Source: a virus
Virus record (IMG/VR): IMGVR_UViG_3300037847_007603
Coordinates: 1-22,762 of that record
Reading direction: 5' to 3' (one strand)
DNA length: 22,762 nucleotides
Positions 1 to 5,765 of this stretch are shown here, piece by piece. Position 1 is the first letter of the stretch. Each line of letters begins with the position of its first letter. Below the pieces are notes generated by a model. The model searched no databases, was not told the DNA's origin, and was given only the letters and a program-made list of their open reading frames with translations. The translations under genes and the position numbers were made by a program.

Positions 1-16
1 ACCATGTCCTTTTTGT

Positions 17-60
17 AGGCACCCCCCCAAGCTGTCTGGGCTTAAAAACAGGGGGTGCCT
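17..60. repeat. GC-rich inverted repeat after the bet stop codon
   Basis: Positions 17-26 (AGGCACCCCC) and 51-60 (GGGGGTGCCT) are perfect reverse complements, 10 bp, around a 24-nt loop. The loop holds a smaller AAGC/GCTT pair at 29-32 and 40-43. It stands out as a G/C block in AT-rich DNA and begins 9 nt beyond the stop codon of the leftward bet gene. Neither side carries the run of T expected of a Rho-independent terminator. On the minus strand a possible AAAAAGGA and an ATG (5-3) follow it at the window edge, so it may be an intergenic mRNA hairpin that stabilises or separates two leftward genes. Its role is not established. Confidence 0.5.
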
Positions 61-69
61 AGGTTAGAA

Positions 70-873
70 TTATCTTAGTTGATTCTCTAACCAATTCGTT
101 AAATCTTTTTTTGCTTTTTCATCTAGATTAAGTATGTATTGTTTATTTTCTTCGTGACTTTTAATCTCTACATTTAGATGATCTAAAATAGTATGAATGG
201 GGTTAGCCACAGACTCCTGTAATTTAACTTCACAATAAGATATAAGTAGATTTCTAAATTGCGTTGAATCAAATGGCTTTTCCTTTTCTTTTTCTTTTTT
301 TGCCAAAGTTTCAAGGTCTATAATTTTTCCTTGAGGTTCCTTATCGTCTTTAGCCTGATCCATTTCCTCGGTAGTATAAAGACCCGTCATTTCCTCATTA
401 AATCCTTTTTTTAAAGCTAAGGCATGAGCGCATTTTTCTAACATGCGCTTAGGAAATTTATCCCACATAGTACTTTTAAACTTTGGTTTATACTCGTCCA
501 TAAAAACTTTAGCGGTAAACTCTCCTTTTACTCCATTTCTCATTCTGTAAACAGTAACCTCCGCCGAGAGTGGCTGTTTGTCGTTAGGGTTTTTAAATTC
601 AAACGTTGCGGGGCCACAGCCTACATATTCATTTGTTCTATGCGCTATAGTGCTTAAACCGTCTATTCCTATTACTACGACTCGACCACCGCTAAAAGGC
701 AGTGAATAAATTTGTTTAGTAAAAGGATTTAAGTTAAGAGAGCTACACACCTTTAAAAAATGAACTAGTTCATTATCTGTTGCCCCTTTACAAATTTCAT
801 TTTTTAAAAGATCTACTTCTTCCAAAGCAAGTTTTTCTAAGACGCTTGCTTGCGCCTTTACTAATTCACTCAT
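70..873 (-). CDS. bet: Phage recombination protein Bet (RecT-family single-strand annealing protein)
   Basis: This is a 267-residue protein of the RecT/Bet family, which anneals complementary single strands during phage recombination and usually partners a 5'-3' exonuclease. The N-terminal 170 residues carry the family's typical block: ATDNELVHFL, then LNPFTKQIYSLPF, then GIDGLSTIAHR and GCGPATFEF, then a KCAHALALKKGF segment and an EEM(D) end. The C-terminal 90 residues are charged and variable, as usual. AGGGGAG lies upstream of the ATG, and the start overlaps the stop of the upstream 62-residue gene by 4 nt, so the two are probably translationally coupled. No exonuclease partner is seen beside it. 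That partner could lie left of the window, or the VRR-NUC nuclease at 3692 could serve another role. Recognition rests on motifs, not on a search. Confidence 0.88.
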   Translation of the reverse strand: MSELVKAQASVLEKLALEEVDLLKNEICKGATDNELVHFLKVCSSLNLNPFTKQIYSLPFSGGRVVVIGIDGLSTIAHRTNEYVGCGPATFEFKNPNDKQPLSAEVTVYRMRNGVKGEFTAKVFMDEYKPKFKSTMWDKFPKRMLEKCAHALALKKGFNEEMTGLYTTEEMDQAKDDKEPQGKIIDLETLAKKEKEKEKPFDSTQFRNLLISYCEVKLQESVANPIHTILDHLNVEIKSHEENKQYILNLDEKAKKDLTNWLENQLR

Positions 874-1058
874 AATTTTTCTCCCCTAAAGTAAATGTCT
901 ACGTCCATCTCATTTAGTTCTGCCTTAATGGCGTTTAGCATTTCTCTTTTCCTTTCTTCTTTTTCCATGGCTCTTTTTTCCCCGACACAACCACAGAAAA
1001 TATTGCAAGGCTTAAAGCAATATTCGCAGTAATGCCAAATTCCCTCTTCAATCATCAT
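870..1058 (-). CDS. Small cysteine-rich protein, probably zinc-binding
   Basis: This 62-residue protein has five cysteines in a short N-terminal stretch (C11, C14, C18, C22, C24) plus H9, followed by a highly charged helix (residues 26-55). The cysteine spacing suggests a small metal-binding knuckle. It does not match a family I can name. AAGGAG lies before tandem ATG codons at residues 1 and 2, so the start could be 3 nt later. The 3' end overlaps the bet start by 4 nt (ATGA), which ties it to the recombination operon. It may act as an accessory to Bet, but that is inferred from position only. Confidence 0.65.
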   Translation of the reverse strand: MMIEEGIWHYCEYCFKPCNIFCGCVGEKRAMEKEERKREMLNAIKAELNEMDVDIYFRGEKL

Positions 1059-1072
1059 CCTACTCTCCTTTT

Positions 1073-1276
1073 TTATTGGAAGATCTCTTCATTTATAAAT
1101 TCTTTGCATTCGCTTAAGGAAACAAAGTCAGTAAATTTTTTATTATCTAATAGATCCACAACTTCCCAGGCTTGAATCCACTTATCACCACTAGTTTTTT
1201 TTATGTTGTATCTATGAGTGTTATTAACTTTTACTTTATATGATCCTGGATTTTCTCTTTTTAATGTGAATAGCAT
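1073..1276 (-). CDS. Small hypothetical protein of the bet operon
   Basis: This protein has 67 residues if translation starts at the ATG at 1276-1274. That start is preferred because GGAG sits 6 nt before it and because it overlaps the stop of the upstream gene as TAATG. An in-frame ATG four codons earlier (1288) lacks a comparable site. The protein is basic, with an alternating hydrophobic pattern (LFTLKRENPGSYKVKV, then WIQAWEVVDLL) that suggests a small beta-rich fold. A single cysteine lies near the C-terminus. No family is recognised. It is the second gene of the leftward operon and lies 14 nt from the cysteine-rich gene. Confidence 0.55.
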   Translation of the reverse strand: MLFTLKRENPGSYKVKVNNTHRYNIKKTSGDKWIQAWEVVDLLDNKKFTDFVSLSECKEFINEEIFQ

Positions 1277-1458
1277 TATAGACTCCATTCGTTTTTATCT
1301 GCTTTTTGTTTCTTGTATTCGTTTTTTATTACGGCTTCAGCTAAAAGATCCAAAACTTCTCTCTCTTCTATTTTTTTGTCTCTAAATATAGAGATAACTA
1401 AATAGATAATAATATTTTTTAGTTCTTTAATTTCATTTTTTAATTTTTCTTTTTCCAT
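1276..1458 (-). CDS. Small helical hypothetical protein, first gene of the bet operon
   Basis: This is a 60-residue, strongly charged protein predicted to be nearly all helical: EKEKLKNEIKELKN, then a hydrophobic IIIYLVISIF stretch at residues 16-25, then a second charged helix. The hydrophobic stretch is too short and too flanked by charge to be a confident membrane segment, so a small coiled-coil dimer is equally possible. The ribosome binding site is weak (AAAGG about 11 nt upstream). The stop overlaps the next start by 1 nt. It lies closest to the putative leftward promoter at 1497-1525. Function is unknown. Confidence 0.5.
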   Translation of the reverse strand: MEKEKLKNEIKELKNIIIYLVISIFRDKKIEEREVLDLLAEAVIKNEYKKQKADKNEWSL

Positions 1459-1496
1459 CTTTTAGCTTGCCTTTAAATAATAAAAAACATTCAATA

Positions 1497-1525
1497 ATGA
1501 TTAAGTAATGTAATAAACTTGTCAA
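1497..1525 (-). promoter_or_regulatory. Putative sigma70 promoter for the leftward bet operon
   Basis: On the minus strand a perfect TTGACA (1525-1520) is followed after 17 nt by AATCAT (1502-1497), a 4-of-6 match to the -10 box. The predicted start would lie about 30 nt before the first leftward gene. The region 1459-1543 separates divergent genes, so a promoter is expected here. No equally good rightward promoter was found. Confidence 0.35.
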
Positions 1526-1543
1526 ATGAAAAAGGAGATTTAA

Positions 1544-2536
1544 ATGATCTTAAAAATTGAATTAGAAATGATCAAAAAGATAGGCTTAGATGCGACTGTC
1601 TTTTTTTCTTATTTAAAAAAATATGGAGATAATATTAAAGCCGAAGGATTTTTTTCTGTAAAGCTAAAAACCGTGGAAAAAGATTTGGATATAAAAAGAG
1701 TCAGCTTAAAAAATGCTATAAGGCTTTTAGAAAATAAAAAATATATAAAAACCATGACCCTTGCGAAGGGCATTATTACAAATGTAAGATTCAAAATTAT
1801 ACATATACAAAACGAACAAACTCACGGTGTATTTAAATACGTCAACACCGCATCAAAGCCTTTAAAAACCCGTGTATTAGAATACGTCAACACCGCAGCA
1901 TCCACGGTGCATTTAAATACGTCAACACCGCACAAACACGATGCGCCCTCTATATATTCTTATATTACTATAAATAGTAATATACTTAAGAGAAAAAATA
2001 ATCTTGGTGAAAATTCAATTTCATCGGATGTTAGAAAAAATATTTTATCATTGTTAACTTTAAAAGAGGGGGACTCTAAAAAACAAACACCCTCGCCATT
2101 GGTTAAAAAACCTATCAAAAAAGCTTTTAAAAGAGAAACGAATAGCGATGCTAAGGGTGGTATTTCCAAACGTGAAAAAACGCTAATTCTGGCGGAAGAA
2201 ATTTTAAACTATTTAAACCAAAAGACAGGTAAGAAATTTAGAATTAATGCGGTTAGTAACTCCAAACATATTTTGGCAAGAATAAGTGAGGGTTATACTT
2301 TAGAAGAATTTAAACTTGTAATTGATAAAAAAACTCTCCAATGGAGTGATTTAATTTTTTCTAACGGCCAACCGGCATCTAATTATCTAAGGCCTGCAAC
2401 TCTTTTTAACTCTAAAAATTTTGAAAACTACTTGAACGAAAATAATTTGAGTAAACCCAATAACAAAAAATTTAAAAGTGACTTAGATAGAGACCTATAT
2501 AATTTTTTTAAAAAAAATAATTGCCAAGGAAGTTAA
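1544..2536 (+). CDS. Phage replication initiator with winged-helix N-terminus and Phg_2220-type C-terminal domain
   Basis: This 330-residue protein is likely the origin-binding replication protein. Residues 1 to about 85 look like a winged helix (ATVFFSYLKKYG, then TVEKDLDIKRVSLKNAIRLLENKKYI). Residues about 212-300 match the conserved phage replisome C-terminal domain (Phg_2220_C/TIGR02220): ILNYLNQKTGKKFR, then ARISEGYTLEEFK, then YLRPATLFNS and FENYLNE. The linker between them is encoded by three DNA iterons and an AT-rich palindrome, an arrangement like lambda O, where the origin lies inside the initiator gene. AAGGAG lies 7 nt before the ATG. The helicase-like gene that follows fits an initiator/helicase pair. 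Proteins of this type can also act as helicase loaders. Confidence 0.82.
   Translation: MILKIELEMIKKIGLDATVFFSYLKKYGDNIKAEGFFSVKLKTVEKDLDIKRVSLKNAIRLLENKKYIKTMTLAKGIITNVRFKIIHIQNEQTHGVFKYVNTASKPLKTRVLEYVNTAASTVHLNTSTPHKHDAPSIYSYITINSNILKRKNNLGENSISSDVRKNILSLLTLKEGDSKKQTPSPLVKKPIKKAFKRETNSDAKGGISKREKTLILAEEILNYLNQKTGKKFRINAVSNSKHILARISEGYTLEEFKLVIDKKTLQWSDLIFSNGQPASNYLRPATLFNSKNFENYLNENNLSKPNNKKFKSDLDRDLYNFFKKNNCQGS
1823..1932. repeat. Three 30-bp iterons (putative replication origin)
   Basis: Three direct copies begin at 1823, 1868 and 1903. All share ATACGTCAACACCGCA at their right end. Copies 1 and 3 differ at a single base, and copy 2 matches copy 1 at 25 of 30 positions. Each of copies 1 and 3 has internal dyads: CGGTG pairs with CACCG at the two ends, and copy 1 contains the perfect palindrome GTATTTAAATAC (1829-1840). 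Offsets of 45 and 35 bp put the third copy in a different reading frame, so conservation is at the DNA level. This is expected of initiator-binding iterons. Confidence 0.75.
1950..2000. other. AT-rich tract with perfect palindrome beside the iterons (putative unwinding element)
   Basis: Just right of the iterons lies an almost pure A/T tract. It contains a perfect 10-bp inverted repeat (1961-1970 and 1975-1984, TATATTACTA with its complement) around a 4-nt loop TAAA. An easily melted tract next to iterons is the classic layout of a phage origin. It is still inside the coding sequence of the initiator gene. Use as the DNA unwinding element is inferred. Confidence 0.5.
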
Positions 2537-2581
2537 AAACATTAATAATTTTATAATGTATAAATAAAAAAGGATTTTGGA

Positions 2582-3427
2582 ATGATAGAGATTAACAAGG
2601 AATCTTTAGAGGATGTTTTTCACTTATTAAAAGAGAGAGAGAAGACTCACTTTTATTCAGATTTTAAATTTTTAAATGCTCATAGAGGTCACAGACCTGG
2701 CAATCTACATTTATATCTAGGTGTAGCACACGGTGGTAAAAGCACATTAATAAGATCGTTAATTTTAGACGCACTAAAAAGAGTAGATAAAGACAAAAAG
2801 GTATTAGTTTGGCTATCAGAGGAAACCGAGAGCGATTTTTTAATTGAATTTTCAATGGCTGTAAAAAGCTTTGATCAAAAGGACGCAGAAACTATCTTTA
2901 AAAAGCTTTTGATACATTCGGAGTTAAGTTTTTCTAAGCATTTTAAAAGTGAGCCTATGTCGACTAAGTTTAATTATTTTAAAGAGTCTGTTAATCGAGA
3001 AGACGTAGATATTATTTTTTTTGATAACATAACTACTTCTAGTTTTTATATGGATCAACAAATAGAAACACAGAGCTTTTTTATCAAAGAAGTAAAAGAG
3101 ATAATTGGAGAGTGTAGGAAGCCTTTAATCTTTGTAGCTCATACTGGAGCAGACGTTACAGAAAATAGTCATCGTTTAATTAGTATGAATGATATTCGAG
3201 GTTGTAAAAGTATTATTAATGTCGTTCAATATTGTTATATTCTTCAAAGATTCCACATTAACGAGTTTTATTTTCCTACTTTAAGAATTACTAAGCATAG
3301 AGGACAAACAGTTGATGAAAAAATGTATTATATAACATTCGACAAAGAGAAAAATTTATACATTGAGGACCGACACTTAGACTTTGAAGAAATGAAGGAT
3401 AATTTTAAACGAAGGAATGTCTTATAA
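2582..3427 (+). CDS. RecA/DnaB-like replicative helicase ATPase
   Basis: This 281-residue P-loop ATPase of the RecA/SF4 (RepA/DnaB-like) type probably unwinds DNA at the phage fork. Visible motifs are Walker A GVAHGGKST (47-55), a WLSEE segment with a candidate catalytic glutamate (78-82), Walker B VDIIFFDN (142-149), VAHTG (185-189) and a C-terminal ITKHRG (236-241) in the position of the DnaB/RecA arginine-finger strand. It lacks the N-terminal domain of full-length DnaB, so it resembles compact phage and plasmid hexameric helicases. AAGGA precedes the ATG. It follows the initiator gene by 45 nt. A RadA- or Cas-type ATPase role is possible but less likely given the neighbour. Confidence 0.8.
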   Translation: MIEINKESLEDVFHLLKEREKTHFYSDFKFLNAHRGHRPGNLHLYLGVAHGGKSTLIRSLILDALKRVDKDKKVLVWLSEETESDFLIEFSMAVKSFDQKDAETIFKKLLIHSELSFSKHFKSEPMSTKFNYFKESVNREDVDIIFFDNITTSSFYMDQQIETQSFFIKEVKEIIGECRKPLIFVAHTGADVTENSHRLISMNDIRGCKSIINVVQYCYILQRFHINEFYFPTLRITKHRGQTVDEKMYYITFDKEKNLYIEDRHLDFEEMKDNFKRRNVL

Positions 3428-3495
3428 ATATTTTTGACGATGAGCCCTTAGATTTTCCTGAATTCAAAGATCTTAACAAAGACGATAAGGTTAAA

Positions 3496-3753
3496 TTGTT
3501 GCTTTATCGTCTTTATCTTGTTCAGTTTCAAAAAAAACACTTTAATGAAAAAATACAGCTACAATTTAATGAAATATGTAAACATATTTTAGAAAAAGAA
3601 TTATACGAAGTAGATATACCCGAAGAATATGACTCGTTTGAGAGTTTTATAATTAAAATGAAATTAAAAAACCTTATCGAGGACAAAAAGAGTGTCAAAA
3701 AAACTAGTGTTAAAAGAGTATCAAATAGAAGAGTTAATCCTTTCCTATCTTAA
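3496..3753 (+). CDS. Small hypothetical protein of the replication operon, start uncertain
   Basis: This protein has at least 85 residues from the TTG at 3496, which has AAGG 5 nt upstream. The same frame stays open and protein-like back to 3424 (acidic IFDDEPLDFPEF then KDLNKDDKVK). At 3424 an ATA overlaps the helicase stop as ATAA, with AAGGA 7 nt before it. This looks like a 4-nt ATGA coupling in which the ATG has become ATA, so the true product may be about 109 residues. The body is helical and lysine-rich, ending in a basic tail (KKTSVKRVSNRR). It overlaps the next gene by 62 nt in another frame. No family is recognised. Confidence 0.5.
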   Translation: MLLYRLYLVQFQKKHFNEKIQLQFNEICKHILEKELYEVDIPEEYDSFESFIIKMKLKNLIEDKKSVKKTSVKRVSNRRVNPFLS

Positions 3754-4096
3754 TTCCTTAAAAGATTCTTTTTTTTGGAAGAACCCAGCGGGCGGCTTTT
3801 TTGACGGAAAAAAGATAAGAAGTCACGTTTCTAAATTTGTTATAAAAGGTGGGTCCGATATTTTGGGTCTATACCGTGGAGAGTTTTATGCTTTTGAAGT
3901 TAAAACTCCAACTAGTATTAAATTTTATGAAAAAAATCACGAACGATTAAGTAAAACAGCCTCTTGGGCTTTAAAAAATGACCGTGAAAAACATTTTAGG
4001 AGACAGATAGAGTTTCAAAAAAAAATAAATGCCATGGGTGGCTATGCTTTTTTTGTTTGTAGTGTAGAGGACGTTAAAAAAGCTTTACAAAAGTAA
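3692..4096 (+). CDS. VRR-NUC domain nuclease
   Basis: This 134-residue protein has the VRR-NUC (PD-(D/E)xK) layout: an N-terminal helix, GGSDILG (53-59) with the metal-binding aspartate D56, YAFEVK (66-71) with E69 and K71, then a glutamine-bearing helix (RRQIEFQKKI) and GGYAFFV (116-122). Stand-alone phage VRR-NUC proteins cut branched DNA such as Holliday junctions. The start is GTG at 3692 with GAGGA 8 nt upstream, inside the end of the preceding gene. A second GTG five codons later is possible. It closes the replication operon and may resolve recombination or replication intermediates before packaging. Confidence 0.85.
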   Translation: MSKKLVLKEYQIEELILSYLNSLKDSFFWKNPAGGFFDGKKIRSHVSKFVIKGGSDILGLYRGEFYAFEVKTPTSIKFYEKNHERLSKTASWALKNDREKHFRRQIEFQKKINAMGGYAFFVCSVEDVKKALQK

Positions 4097-4126
4097 TTAT
4101 ATAATATAAAAATAAGTCTATTGTAT

Positions 4127-4149
4127 AACACTGAAAATTCTTCAGAGTT
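4127..4149 (+). other. Hairpin in the leader before the terminator
   Basis: AACACTGAA (4127-4135) pairs with TTCAGAGTT (4141-4149) except at one central mismatch, around a 5-nt loop. With the terminator at 4175 it would form a two-hairpin transcript end of about 100 nt. No gene lies between 4097 and 4233. A weak promoter (TTTACA at 4084, TATAAA at 4105, spacing 15) could start a small RNA here, but this is speculative. Confidence 0.25.
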
Positions 4150-4174
4150 ACTTTGTTTCTAAGCAAAAATCATT

Positions 4175-4208
4175 AAAGGGTAGGTGGTCAGCACTACCCT
4201 TTTTTTTT
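4175..4208 (+). terminator. Rho-independent terminator after the replication operon
   Basis: AAAGGGTAG (4175-4183) pairs with CTACCCTTT (4194-4202), a 9-bp stem with a 10-nt loop, followed by eight T (4201-4208). It lies between the VRR-NUC gene and the next rightward gene, whose ribosome binding site begins 13 nt later. It should end most replication transcripts and limit read-through into the two small genes. Confidence 0.85.
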
Positions 4209-4233
4209 ATCTAAGTTGATAGAAGGGTATAAA

Positions 4234-4482
4234 ATGTTAAAAAGGATGACGTTCAATAAGCAAGAATTACAGGTTCTAATAGATGGTTTAAAAAAACAAA
4301 AAAAATATGAGCCAAATACTTTATATAGCGACCTTAAGACAGTGGATGAATTACTAGGTTTATTGGAGAAAATGAAAAACGAATACAAGCCCGAAAAGCC
4401 TTTTGATGTTAGCCCTAGAGTCAAAAAAGCCAGAGAAGAATATGATAAAATTTTTTTTGAGCGTTATGGAGTTAAAAAGTGA
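4234..4482 (+). CDS. Small helical hypothetical protein
   Basis: This protein has 82 residues from the ATG at 4234, which has AGAAGGG 6 nt upstream. An in-frame TTG at 4216 lacks a site and is disfavoured. The protein is charged and helical, with two leucine-patterned helices (KQELQVLIDGLKKQ and LKTVDELLGLLEKMKNEY) and a C-terminal REEYDKIFFERYG segment. This suggests a small helical-hairpin dimer. No family is recognised. The gene lies directly behind a terminator, and its stop overlaps the GTG of the next gene by 4 nt, so the pair is likely co-translated. Confidence 0.55.
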   Translation: MLKRMTFNKQELQVLIDGLKKQKKYEPNTLYSDLKTVDELLGLLEKMKNEYKPEKPFDVSPRVKKAREEYDKIFFERYGVKK

Positions 4483-4727
4483 AGACTCATTTAAGTTACC
4501 GAGAGATCAATCTACTATTGGAAAAAGTAAAAGATATTTTAAGAGAGAATTACATACAGCACTATAAATTTAAAGATGAAACTGGAAAAGTTCCTAGAGT
4601 ACTTTTAATAGAAGCTGACACACTAGAAGACATCCTAGAAAAACTCCTAGTTGCCAAGGCAAAGTGTGAAGTAAAGCATAAAAAAATGGTCGCTCATGCA
4701 AAAGCAAAAGAAAAAAAACTTCATTAA
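4479..4727 (+). CDS. Small helical hypothetical protein
   Basis: This 82-residue protein starts at a GTG that overlaps the preceding stop (GTGA). It is helical, with leucine heptads (YREINLLLEKVKDIL and TLEDILEKLLVAKAKCEV) and a basic C-terminal tail rich in lysine and alanine (HKKMVAHAKAKEKK). It could pair with the preceding protein, which has a similar size and helical character. The stop codon overlaps that of the convergent leftward gene by 2 nt. Function is unknown. Confidence 0.5.
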   Translation: MKTHLSYREINLLLEKVKDILRENYIQHYKFKDETGKVPRVLLIEADTLEDILEKLLVAKAKCEVKHKKMVAHAKAKEKKLH

Positions 4728-4969
4728 TCATATTTTTCAAAGTCTCTTTGATAAGTTTCTATAAAGTCCTTAATTTCTGCGTCAGTAAACATTTCAGAAG
4801 ACTCTAACCACTCGACCGCATCTTCTAAAGTTATTTCTTTTTCAATTTCTTTTAGTTCTTTTTTTAATTTTCTAATGCTAAACTCCATGATTCCTTGGTT
4901 CATAAAATAATGAGTTCTTAAGGGTGCTGACTTATCTTTATATTTATCTGTATAAAAGTTTTTTCTCAT
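4724..4969 (-). CDS. Small acidic hypothetical protein, last gene of the leftward accessory operon
   Basis: This 81-residue protein has a basic N-terminus (MRKNFYTDKYKDKS) and an acidic helical C-terminus (LKKELKEIEKEITLEDAVEWLESS, then TDAEIKDFIETYQRDFEKYD). The ATG overlaps the stop of the 155-residue gene as ATGA, with GGA just upstream, so the two are coupled. No family is recognised. The amphipathic acidic helices suggest a protein-binding adaptor, but this is a guess from composition. Confidence 0.5.
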   Translation of the reverse strand: MRKNFYTDKYKDKSAPLRTHYFMNQGIMEFSIRKLKKELKEIEKEITLEDAVEWLESSEMFTDAEIKDFIETYQRDFEKYD

Positions 4970-5433
4970 ACTTCATCCGCATGGTATATGGTTAGAGTCC
5001 TATAGCTTTTACTTTTTAAATAGTCTTCGGTTTGATGTCTTAATGAATTATCGTCCCAAAATTCTATTTTCCAAAATATTACGGTCTCTTTTTCAATTGT
5101 GCCATTAAAAGATAAATTTTTTAAAGTTATGTCACCAAAGCGTTTTTCTTTATATGGGTCATTATCCTTAGTAAAATTATCGTAATTAGAAACTTTTTTT
5201 AGAATTAGATAAATATTATCACAACTAAGCATTTTGTTACTTAAAATTAAACTACCATTGAAATGATCATACTTATACTTTGTATTTTTTTTCCAAGATT
5301 TACCTACGGGCTTTTGAGAGGTCAGGGCTACCACTTCATGAGTTATAAAGTTGATGGGCAAGTTTTTTCTAAATTCATCGTTTTTAAAGGCGCATTGAGT
5401 TACTAAAAAGGTTGTTAGTTCGTCCATAAACAT
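4966..5433 (-). CDS. Hypothetical protein, leftward accessory operon
   Basis: This 155-residue mixed alpha/beta protein is rich in aromatic and lysine residues, with no signal peptide or membrane segment. Recognisable blocks are VVALTSQKPVGKSW, HFNGSLILSNKMLSCDNIYLILKK and ETVIFWKIEFWDD. AGAGGG lies 4 nt before the ATG at 5433 and 10 nt before a second in-frame ATG (residue 3), so either may be used. It does not match a family I know. Its stop overlaps the start of the 81-residue gene. Confidence 0.55.
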   Translation of the reverse strand: MFMDELTTFLVTQCAFKNDEFRKNLPINFITHEVVALTSQKPVGKSWKKNTKYKYDHFNGSLILSNKMLSCDNIYLILKKVSNYDNFTKDNDPYKEKRFGDITLKNLSFNGTIEKETVIFWKIEFWDDNSLRHQTEDYLKSKSYRTLTIYHADEV

Positions 5434-5478
5434 AAAGCCCTCTTTGTTAATAGCTATAAGTAAACTATAGTTATAAAT

Positions 5479-5700
5479 TTAAGCTGTTTTTTTTCTTTTT
5501 AGTCGGTCGGAAAAACGTTGATAAGCGTCCTCAAAAAAAGCCTGTAGAGTTGGGTAATTCTCATACACTGCAATTTCTTGGCTCTCACTAAGTCTTATAG
5601 TTTTGTTAAACTTTTTTTCAGGGCCCCAGACTGGTGGCCTTCCACGCTTAACCAAAGGTTTTGTTTTTTTTAGGTCTACTATTTTTTTCTTAGTTGTCAT
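5479..5700 (-). CDS. Small basic DNA-binding protein with AT-hook core and RHH-like C-terminus
   Basis: This 73-residue, very basic protein contains KRGRPP (18-23), the core of an AT-hook, which binds the minor groove of AT-rich DNA. It is followed by KFNKTIRLSESQEI (30-43), which resembles the beta-strand and first helix of ribbon-helix-helix repressors, and then by a helix (TLQAFFEDAYQRFSDRLKRK). A role as a transcription regulator of this region is inferred. The start codon lies directly against a perfect 12-bp dyad that contains its AGGAG site and abuts a putative -10 box, as expected of autoregulation. The RHH assignment is by pattern only and could be wrong. Confidence 0.6.
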   Translation of the reverse strand: MTTKKKIVDLKKTKPLVKRGRPPVWGPEKKFNKTIRLSESQEIAVYENYPTLQAFFEDAYQRFSDRLKRKKTA

Positions 5701-5733
5701 CTTTACTCCTAATCAAATTTTTTAGGAGTAAAG
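5701..5733 (-). promoter_or_regulatory. Perfect 12-bp dyad covering the ribosome binding site and promoter edge
   Basis: CTTTACTCCTAA (5701-5712) and TTAGGAGTAAAG (5722-5733) are perfect reverse complements with a 9-nt spacer. On the leftward mRNA the right-hand arm carries the AGGAG used by the gene starting at 5700, and the other arm carries CTCCT. A folded transcript would therefore hide the site. As DNA, the dyad overlaps the putative -10 box at 5732-5737. It could act as an operator, a translation-blocking hairpin, or both. Confidence 0.65.
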
Positions 5734-5760
5734 GATAACAGAATGATTCAATAATGTACA
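5732..5760 (-). promoter_or_regulatory. Putative promoter of the AT-hook/RHH-like gene
   Basis: The minus strand shows TGTACA (5760-5755), a 17-nt spacer and TATCCT (5737-5732), each a 4-of-6 match to sigma70 boxes. Transcription would begin within or just before the dyad at 5701-5733, which is the right geometry for repression. The match is moderate only. Confidence 0.3.
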
Positions 5761-5765
5761 TTTGG

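Noticed and set aside
17-60. Intrinsic terminator of the bet operon
   Set aside because: No T-run follows the hairpin on the minus strand, so it is recorded as an inverted repeat only.
1823-1932. CRISPR array reading of the three repeats
   Set aside because: Only three copies, unequal spacers of 15 and 5 nt, location inside a coding gene and no cas genes. Iterons explain them better.
2539-2559. ACATTA/TAATGT hairpin between the initiator and helicase genes
   Set aside because: Only a 6-bp A/T-rich stem with no T-run. This is expected by chance in such DNA.
1489-5756. An identical 11-mer ATTCAATAATG occurs at 1489-1499 and 5746-5756, each upstream of a leftward gene
   Set aside because: By simple expectation dozens of chance 11-mer repeats occur in an AT-rich 22-kb window, and the distances to the two start codons differ (about 31 and 46 nt).
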